Assembly (NCBI GenBank): GCA_043820025.1
Contig: JBDRED010000014.1
Span: forward strand, 1 to 37,212
DNA: 37,212 nt
Direction of reading: 5' to 3'
From: JBDRED01 sp043820025 [NCBI: Elusimicrobiota bacterium]
GTDB lineage: Bacteria > RUG730 > JBDRED01
The notes beneath the pieces are model-generated. The model had not been told where the DNA came from, searched no databases, and saw only the letters and a program-made list of their open reading frames with translations. How positions within the stretch are numbered: the first letter of the stretch is position 1; the number at the start of each line of letters is the position of its first letter. Both the position numbers and the translations under genes were made by a program. This document shows, piece after piece, positions 28,898-34,309 of this stretch.

Positions 28898-30061
28898 ATG
28901 ATCCGATTTTTAACGTGCGGAGAGTCGCATGGCAAGATGTTATCAGTAATAATTGACGGGTTTCCCGCAGGCATGGCCATTGATGTAAATGAAATAAATA
29001 ATGATCTTGCGAGAAGGCAGAAAGGCCATGGCAGAGGCAGCCGCAGCGCGGGTTTAGAACAGGATAAGGCGCAGATTATCTCCGGCGTAAGGTGGGGATT
29101 TACAACAGGCGCGCCTATAGGCATACTCATAGAAAATCGCGATTGGGCAAACAGAAAAAGGGAGATGTCTCTGGATATTAAAGACAAAAGCGTAAAATAT
29201 ATTAAGACAAAGCCGAGGCCCGGCCATGCTGACCTTGCAGGCGCGTTAAAGTATGGCGCGGATGACATTACCCCGATTTTAGAACGAGCAAGCGCGCGGA
29301 GTACTGCGAGTCAGGTTGCCGCAGGCTCGATATTTAAGCAATATTTACGAAATTTCGGCATTGAGACAATAGCGTTTACAGAATGTATTGGCGAAATATA
29401 TATGACCGGCGAGTATAAGATTAAGAATATTAATCAGGCAGTAAAGGATATTGAGTCTTCGGCAGTCCGTTGTCCGGATAAGGCGTTGACAAAAGAAATG
29501 ATTAAATATATTGATGAAATAAAAAAAGCCGGAGATACTTTGGGCGGTATTATTAAGGCAGAGGCGCACGGCGCGCCTGCGGGCCTTGGCAGTTACACGC
29601 AATGGGATGAGCGCATTGACGCAGAAATAGCGCGGGCGCTTATGAGTATTCCGTCTATAAAAGGCGTTGAAATAGGCGAAGCGTCGCATTCCGCTTTTAG
29701 TATTGGTTCAGCTGTGCATGATGAAATATACTATTCAAAACAAAAAGGTTATTATAGAAAAACAAACAGGTGCGGCGGTGTAGAAGGCGGTATTACGAAC
29801 GGCGAGACAGTTACAGCGTATGTTGCTGTTAAGCCTATCCCGACACTATTAAAGCCGTTAAACTCAGTTGATATGAAAACCAAGAAGAGCGTTAAAGGAC
29901 AGATTGTGCGTTCGGATGTGTGCGTTGTTCCGTCTGCTGTAGTTGTTGTTGAAGCTATGATGGCGTATGCAATAGCTATGGCGCACAATAAAAAGTTTGG
30001 CGGCGACAATATTGAGGACACAAAAAAAGCGCAAAAAGAATATTTAAAGAGAATAAAATAA
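28898..30061 (+). CDS. aroC: chorismate synthase
   Basis: Converts EPSP to chorismate using reduced FMN. 387 residues from ATG 28898. I choose this start over the in-frame upstream codon at 28853 because TTGGAGG (28886-28892) precedes it and the family begins MIRFLTCGESHG. The upstream extension would be encoded by repeat sequence. Conserved segments include RRQKGHGRGSRS, RPGHADLAGALKYG, RASARSTASQVAAG and the C-terminal RSDVCVVPSAVVVVEAM. FMN-binding and active-site histidines appear intact. Confidence 0.96.
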   Translation: MIRFLTCGESHGKMLSVIIDGFPAGMAIDVNEINNDLARRQKGHGRGSRSAGLEQDKAQIISGVRWGFTTGAPIGILIENRDWANRKREMSLDIKDKSVKYIKTKPRPGHADLAGALKYGADDITPILERASARSTASQVAAGSIFKQYLRNFGIETIAFTECIGEIYMTGEYKIKNINQAVKDIESSAVRCPDKALTKEMIKYIDEIKKAGDTLGGIIKAEAHGAPAGLGSYTQWDERIDAEIARALMSIPSIKGVEIGEASHSAFSIGSAVHDEIYYSKQKGYYRKTNRCGGVEGGITNGETVTAYVAVKPIPTLLKPLNSVDMKTKKSVKGQIVRSDVCVVPSAVVVVEAMMAYAIAMAHNKKFGGDNIEDTKKAQKEYLKRIK

Positions 30062-30068
30062 TCGGGGA

Positions 30069-30242
30069 TGAGTGTCCCCATCAGAAGTTGAACTTATAAT
30101 CGGGGATATTCCTCAAGGTGGTTTTTTAGGGTTGGGGAGCAACGATTGGGGACATTCCTCAAGGTGGTTTTTTAGGGTTGGGGAGCAACGATCGGGGACA
30201 TTCCTCAAGGTAGTTTTTTAGGGTTGGGGAGGAGTGTCCCCA
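30069..30242. repeat. family-A tandem array, three copies at 46-bp period
   Basis: Units begin GGGG at 30102, 30148 and 30194, an exact 46-bp period. Each unit starts GGGGA(C/T)ATTCCTCAAGG and continues with a T-tract and AGGGTTGGGGAG. The first two end GAGCAACGAT and the third ends GAGGAGTGTCCCC. The array is bounded by related GAGTGTCCCCATCAGAA blocks on both sides (30070-30086 and 30231-30247). The ends GGGGACATTCCTC and GAGGAGTGTCCCC are an inverted repeat with one mismatch. It fills the aroC-aroB gap. It is not a CRISPR array because there are no spacers. Confidence 0.85.
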
Positions 30243-30274
30243 TCAGAATTCGAACTTGTTAAATAGAGGTAATT

Positions 30275-31378
30275 ATGAAAGAAATAAAGGTAAATCTTAC
30301 TTACAATCCGTATATAGTTTACATAGGCGGGCAGTTTACAAAATCAGCTCTGCATCTGACTGCGCAGAAAGGGCAGAAGGCGCTCATTATTACTGACGAG
30401 AATGTAAATAAACTTTATACGGCTAAGCTTGAGTCTGCTATTGACGAGGCCGGATATTTTGCTGTTACAAAGGTTATTCCTGCAGGCGAAAAATACAAAA
30501 ACATGGATACTGTAAAGATAATGTATGAGGAATGCTTAGCGCATAACATGGATAGAGGCTCAATAATAATCGCGCTTGGCGGCGGGGTTGTGGGCGATAT
30601 GGCAGGATTCACAGCTTCAATATATTTACGAGGTATTCCCTTTATCCAGATTCCGACTACGCTTCTTGCTCAGGTAGACGCCGGTATAGGCGGAAAGACC
30701 GGCATTGACCTGCCGCAGGGAAAAAATCTGATTGGAACATTTTACCAGCCAAAGTTTGTATGGATAGACCCGAATGTTTTGACTACTCTGGATGATAAAG
30801 AGTATATTAACGGGCTTGCTGAAGTAATAAAATACGGAATAATAAAGGATGAAAAATTATTTGATTATTTAAAAGAAAATGTCAAAGATGTATTGGAAAA
30901 AAATACAAATGCGCTTGAATATATTTTATCAGCGTGCGTAAAGATAAAGGCTGATGTGGTCGCAAAAGATGAAAAGGAGCAGGGCTTGCGCAGGATTCTT
31001 AATTTTGGGCATACGCTTGGGCATGCTTTGGAAGCGCAGGAAGGGTATACTGCAAGGCATGGCGAATGCGTGGCAGTCGGCATGTCATTTGCTGCATTTG
31101 TGAGTCATAAAACCGGGATTTGTGATGGGGAAATACTTGATAAAATAGATGAGATTCTTGTGGATTATGGTTTTAAAGATGTGATTATTAAATATAAAGA
31201 ATTGCTCGGTTCCGGCGGAAAGAAGGCAGATGATGTTATAAAAATAATGAAAAATGATAAGAAGATGGATCAGGGCAAGGTTAATTATGTACTGCCTGTA
31301 AAGATAGGCGGGGTAGTGGTTAAGGAATTAATATTAGATGATTTAGAAAAAATATTACACGACTGGGGAAAGCTGTAA
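30275..31378 (+). CDS. aroB: 3-dehydroquinate synthase
   Basis: Second step of the shikimate pathway, NAD+- and metal-dependent. 367 residues, typical. GEKYKNMDTVKIMYE, the nucleotide loop ALGGGVVGDMAGF, QIPTTLLAQVDAGIGGKTGID, the KNLIGTFYQP segment and the metal-binding FGHTLGHALE are all intact. The ATG at 30275 follows AGAGGT. It lies just after the family-A array. Confidence 0.96.
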   Translation: MKEIKVNLTYNPYIVYIGGQFTKSALHLTAQKGQKALIITDENVNKLYTAKLESAIDEAGYFAVTKVIPAGEKYKNMDTVKIMYEECLAHNMDRGSIIIALGGGVVGDMAGFTASIYLRGIPFIQIPTTLLAQVDAGIGGKTGIDLPQGKNLIGTFYQPKFVWIDPNVLTTLDDKEYINGLAEVIKYGIIKDEKLFDYLKENVKDVLEKNTNALEYILSACVKIKADVVAKDEKEQGLRRILNFGHTLGHALEAQEGYTARHGECVAVGMSFAAFVSHKTGICDGEILDKIDEILVDYGFKDVIIKYKELLGSGGKKADDVIKIMKNDKKMDQGKVNYVLPVKIGGVVVKELILDDLEKILHDWGKL

Positions 31379-31387
31379 ACTTTGCCT

Positions 31388-31474
31388 GTCATTCTGAGGG
31401 AGCGAAGCGACTGAAGAATCTTTGTGAGAGGAATATCTATCGGAGATCCTTCGGATAGTAATCCTCAGGATGAC
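31388..31474. repeat. family-C palindromic element (87 bp)
   Basis: The ends GTCATTCTGAGG (31388-31399) and CCTCAGGATGAC (31463-31474) are inverted repeats with one mismatch, like those of a MITE or REP unit. The interior contains GAAGAATCT on the left and GATCCTTCGGAT on the right. The right half is identical to 28824-28857. Confidence 0.8.
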
Positions 31475-31497
31475 GTGATGTGTTTGATTTGTCGATC

Positions 31498-31601
31498 GGG
31501 GATATTCCTCAAAGTTTCACCGGGGACAGTCCCCGCATGTGGGACTGTCCCCATAAGAAGAACTCATTATAACTGGATTCCCGCCTACGCGGGAATGACA
31601 A
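31498..31601. repeat. composite repeat: partial A, family B, family D
   Basis: A partial family-A start (GGGGATATTCCTCAAAG) is followed by a perfect family-B stem (31522-31533 / 31541-31552, loop CGCATGT). Next come a linker with GAAGAACTCATTATAAC and a family-D hairpin ATTCCCGC (31577-31584) / GCGGGAAT (31589-31596). The same composite order occurs at 33157-33258 with few differences. It ends just before the glyA ribosome site. Confidence 0.8.
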
Positions 31602-31613
31602 AGTGGAGGAAAT

Positions 31614-32849
31614 ATGAAAAACATAGAAAAGGTAGATCCGGAAATTAATGCTGCGATAAATAATGAGCTGAAGCGGCAGGAAGAAAATATTGAGCTCATT
31701 GCTTCAGAAAACTTTGTGTCAAGAGCGGTTATGGAAGCGCAGGGCAGCGCGCTGACAAATAAATACGCTGAAGGGTATCCGGGAAAGAGATATTACGGTG
31801 GATGCGAGTTTGTTGATGTCTGCGAAGATTTAGCTCGAGACAGAGCAAAAAAAATGTTTGGGTGCGAGCATGTAAATGTTCAGCCGCATTCAGGCACGAG
31901 CGCGAATATTGCTGTGTATATATCTGTGCTGAATTTAGGAGACACAATCATGGGTATGAAGCTTTCAGACGGCGGGCATCTGTCTCATGGTTTTAGCATA
32001 AACTTTTCAGGAAAATATTTTAAGGTTGTTAATTACGGCGTATCAAAAGAGACAGAGACCATTGACTATGACGAGGTAGAAAGAATAGCAATAGAGAATA
32101 AACCAAAAATGATAGTATGCGGCGCGAGCGCTTACGCAAGAACAATTGATTTTAAAAGATTTAAAGAGATCGCTGATAAGGCCGGGGCGTATCTAATGGC
32201 TGATATAGCGCATATTGCGGGGCTTGTAGTTGCGGGCCTTCACCCGTCGCCTGTGCCTTATGCTGATTTTGTTACAACTACGACTCACAAGACGCTTCGC
32301 GGCCCAAGGGCAGGCATGATAATGTGTAAGGAAAAATACGCAAAGGATATTGATAGAGTAGTTTTTCCGGGTATACAGGGCGGGCCGCTTATGCATGTTA
32401 TTGCGGCTAAAGCTGTGGCGTTTAAAGAAGCGTTAGAGCCAAGTTTTAAAGATTACCAGCAGCAGATATTAAAGAATGCGCAGGCCATAGCAAAGGCAAT
32501 GCAGGAAAAAGGATATAGGCTTGTGTCAGGCGGAACAGATAATCATTTAATTTTGGTTGATGTAAAGTCAAAAGGTATAACAGGCAAGGACGCTGAGATA
32601 GCGCTTGATAAGGCCGGCATTACGGTAAATAAAAATACGATCCCGTTTGATACTGAAAAACCGATGATTGCAAGCGGCATTAGAATAGGCACGCCGGCTG
32701 TAACAACACGGGGGATGAAGGAAAAGGAGATGGCTGTTATCGCGGGCTTTATAGACGAAGCGTTAATGAATAGAAATGACGATAGTAAATTAGCTGAGAT
32801 AAAAAAGAATGTAAAAAAATTCTGTTCCAATTTCCCATTGTATAAATAA
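31614..32849 (+). CDS. glyA: serine hydroxymethyltransferase
   Basis: PLP enzyme that makes glycine and 5,10-methylene-THF from serine. 411 residues, standard for bacterial SHMT. Conserved [26 protein letters not shown], the PHSGTSAN segment and SYSMAFK-equivalent regions are visible. The PLP lysine is K226 in [13 protein letters not shown]. The ATG at 31614 follows GTGGAGG. It may be co-transcribed with the aro genes or read from the repeat-rich gap upstream, where I see no good promoter. Confidence 0.96.
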   Translation: MKNIEKVDPEINAAINNELKRQEENIELIASENFVSRAVMEAQGSALTNKYAEGYPGKRYYGGCEFVDVCEDLARDRAKKMFGCEHVNVQPHSGTSANIAVYISVLNLGDTIMGMKLSDGGHLSHGFSINFSGKYFKVVNYGVSKETETIDYDEVERIAIENKPKMIVCGASAYARTIDFKRFKEIADKAGAYLMADIAHIAGLVVAGLHPSPVPYADFVTTTTHKTLRGPRAGMIMCKEKYAKDIDRVVFPGIQGGPLMHVIAAKAVAFKEALEPSFKDYQQQILKNAQAIAKAMQEKGYRLVSGGTDNHLILVDVKSKGITGKDAEIALDKAGITVNKNTIPFDTEKPMIASGIRIGTPAVTTRGMKEKEMAVIAGFIDEALMNRNDDSKLAEIKKNVKKFCSNFPLYK

Positions 32850-32934
32850 TAAGTGTGTTAATTAAAATTAAAATAATAAGTGTTGAAAGAAGGCTTATAA
32901 TAGAATTACTAAAATTGATAATTGAGGTAATAAA

Positions 32935-33084
32935 ATGAAAACAAAATTTATTGTGATAATAGAGAAAGATGAAGATGGTTTATTTCTTGCAAAGGTCCCT
33001 GATTTGCCGGGCTGTAACGATTGGGGATATTCCTCAAGGTGGTTTTTTTGGGTTGGGGAGGAGTGTCCCCCCACAAGCATATAA
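32935..33084 (+). pseudogene. HicB-like antitoxin remnant, interrupted by a family-A element
   Basis: An ATG at 32935 with GAGG upstream opens a 49-codon frame. Its first 27 residues (MKTKFIVIIEKDEDGLF, then AKVPDLPGC) match the N-terminus of HicB-like antitoxins, which share the VP-x-LPGC motif. At codon 28 the sequence changes to the tail AACGATT and then a family-A repeat (33023-33070). The repeat is read through without a stop before TAA at 33082-33084. No remaining HicB sequence follows and no HicA gene is adjacent. It is a truncated relic; expression would give 27 native residues plus repeat-encoded ones. Confidence 0.7.
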
Positions 33085-33213
33085 AGGCAATTACTATTTT
33101 TCAATAAATAGCTGATTGTCTTTTTTTTATTGAGTAAAAATGCCCCGCAAAAATTGGGGATATTCCTCAAAGTTTCACCGGGGACAGTCCCCGCATGTGG
33201 GACTGTCCCCATA
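33023..33213. repeat. composite repeat copy 1 (A element, terminator-like stem, partial A, B)
   Basis: A family-A element (33023-33070) is followed by a segment with AAAGGCAAT (33083-33091) and ATTGTCTTT plus eight T. Next come CCCC/GGGG around GCAAAAATT, a partial A start and a perfect family-B stem (33180-33191 / 33199-33210). From 33106 to 33213 it matches 34131-34238 at a constant offset of 1025 bp with about two differences. It fills the space between the hicB remnant and the next gene. Confidence 0.8.
33083..33128 (+). terminator. terminator-like stem in composite repeat copy 1
   Basis: AAAGGCAAT (33083-33091) can pair with ATTGTCTTT (33115-33123) with one G-T pair, leading into eight T (33121-33128). 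It would stop transcripts from glyA and the hicB remnant. The stem is AT-rich and the loop is long, so strength is uncertain. Confidence 0.4.
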
Positions 33214-33234
33214 AGAAGAACTCATTATAACCGG

Positions 33235-33254
33235 ATTCCTGCCTGCGCGGGAAA
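33235..33254. repeat. family-D hairpin
   Basis: ATTCCTGC (33235-33242), loop CTGC, then GCGGGAAA (33247-33254). It is an imperfect copy of the ATTCCCGC/GCGGGAAT hairpin before glyA. The remaining sequence up to 33369 is AT-rich, and I see nothing decisive in it beyond a TATATT-rich stretch near 33335. Confidence 0.6.
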
Positions 33255-33369
33255 GACAAAAAAGCGCTATCTGTGCCCTAAAAGATTTCGCAAAAAATTC
33301 ACTTGATCTTCGTTTAAACTTCACACCGATTTGCTATATTTATATTAACAATTTCAAAGAGGAAATATT

Positions 33370-34131
33370 ATGAAGAAAAATATTCAAATATTTTTATTAA
33401 TTACCTTGTGCGCAAATACGCTATTTTCAGCGCCTTTGACGACGGGTATTTCTATGCCTGCGCAAAGCGGGGCTGATATAATTAACTATGCCTCTGTATC
33501 ACAGCGCGTAAACTTTGATATTGTTCAAACTATGCAAAATGCTGATGTATGCGCAACAGGCCTTTTACAAAATTTCGAAAATGTATCAATTAAGGCAAAA
33601 CCCGTAAAAACCCAAAAGAATGATAAAAACCCTGTTTTTCGGGCTATTCCTATAATAAAGGAAAGTATAAAGAAAGGGGCTAAAAAAACCATAAAAAGCA
33701 AAACAAAGCCTGTAAATAAAGGGGTTTTGAATAAAGCTATAATTACAAACAATAATAACAATAATAATGGAACAGCTCAAAACTGCGCAAGGCAAGGGGC
33801 CAGGTCAGTAAGGACGCATACTCCGGGTATGGTAAGTCGAAATGATGATGGAGAGGCTGACCCTGCACCACTTTTTGTCGTCCTTGGGCTTGACCCAAGG
33901 ATCTTCGAAAGGATAATATTTAACGAAGATTCCTGCTTTCGCAGGAATGACTATTATCTCTATCATCCTGAATTTAGTTCAGGATCTATTAAAAATGAAC
34001 ATTTAACAAAGATGCTGAACCAAGTTCAGCATGACAATATATATATTTGGGGACATTCCTCAAGGCAGGATTTAGGGTTGGGGAGGAGTGTCCCCACACA
34101 AGCTTTAAAGACAATTACTATTGTCATATAA
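33370..34131 (+). CDS. small secreted protein with a repeat-derived C-terminal tail
   Basis: 253 residues from ATG 33370, with GAGG upstream. A classical signal peptide occupies residues 1 to about 20 (MKKNIQIFLL then ITLCANTLFS). A mature part follows, rich in Lys and Thr (about 75-125), with a poly-Asn stretch encoded by an AAT/AAC microsatellite (nt 33748-33768). From about residue 168 (nt 33875) the sequence is a run of five palindromic units ending with a family-A element (34049-34095), all read through in frame. I do not recognise the native part. It may be an intact but repeat-extended gene, or a decaying gene whose end has been replaced. The stop is in the stem of a terminator-like hairpin. 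Confidence 0.6.
   Translation: MKKNIQIFLLITLCANTLFSAPLTTGISMPAQSGADIINYASVSQRVNFDIVQTMQNADVCATGLLQNFENVSIKAKPVKTQKNDKNPVFRAIPIIKESIKKGAKKTIKSKTKPVNKGVLNKAIITNNNNNNNGTAQNCARQGARSVRTHTPGMVSRNDDGEADPAPLFVVLGLDPRIFERIIFNEDSCFRRNDYYLYHPEFSSGSIKNEHLTKMLNQVQHDNIYIWGHSSRQDLGLGRSVPTQALKTITIVI
33882..34095. repeat. train of five consecutive palindromes inside a reading frame
   Basis: In order: CCTTGGG/CCCAAGG (33882-33900); ATTCCTGC/GCAGGAAT (33929-33948, family D); ATCCTGAA/TTCAGGAT (33965-33985); ATGCTGAAC/GTTCAGCAT (34012-34032); and a family-A element with GGGGACATTCCTC and GAGGAGTGTCCCC ends (34049-34095). All but the last have perfect 7-9 bp stems and 3-5 nt loops. They follow one another at short distances and do not break the frame of the host gene. 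Confidence 0.85.
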
Positions 34132-34238
34132 AATAGCTGATTGTCTTTTTTTTATTGAGTAAAAATGCCCCGCAAAAATTGGGGACATTCCTCAAAGTTT
34201 AACCGGGGACAGTCCCCGCATGTGGGACTGTCCCCATA
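34049..34238. repeat. composite repeat copy 2
   Basis: Same order as copy 1: A element, terminator-like segment, CCCC/GGGG hairpin, partial A, and a perfect family-B stem (34205-34216 / 34224-34235). Together with copy 1 it brackets the secreted protein gene as direct repeats. The following 34239-34309 holds only the leader of the next gene. Confidence 0.8.
34107..34153 (+). terminator. terminator-like stem in composite repeat copy 2
   Basis: AAAGACAAT (34107-34115) pairs perfectly with ATTGTCTTT (34140-34148), followed by a run of eight T (34146-34153). An alternative small hairpin GACAAT/ATTGTC (34110-34125) lies inside. It overlaps the stop codon of the secreted protein gene. It is the better preserved of the two copies. 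Confidence 0.5.
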
Positions 34239-34309
34239 TGAAGGAATAAAATACAAACAGAGAGGGAAAAATATCCAGGCATAAATGGGATAATAAACAG
34301 GAGTAAAAA

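Noticed and set aside
30069-30242. CRISPR-like array
   Set aside because: The repeats are directly joined with no unique spacers, the unit has palindromic ends of another type, and no cas genes are present.
31424-31648. 74-residue reading frame between aroB and glyA
   Set aside because: It is made of family C, B and D repeat sequence and overlaps the glyA start; no ribosome site or recognisable protein.
32850-32934. A hicA toxin gene next to the hicB remnant
   Set aside because: Only 85 bp of AT-rich sequence lies upstream, with no frame of HicA size, and only repeats lie downstream.
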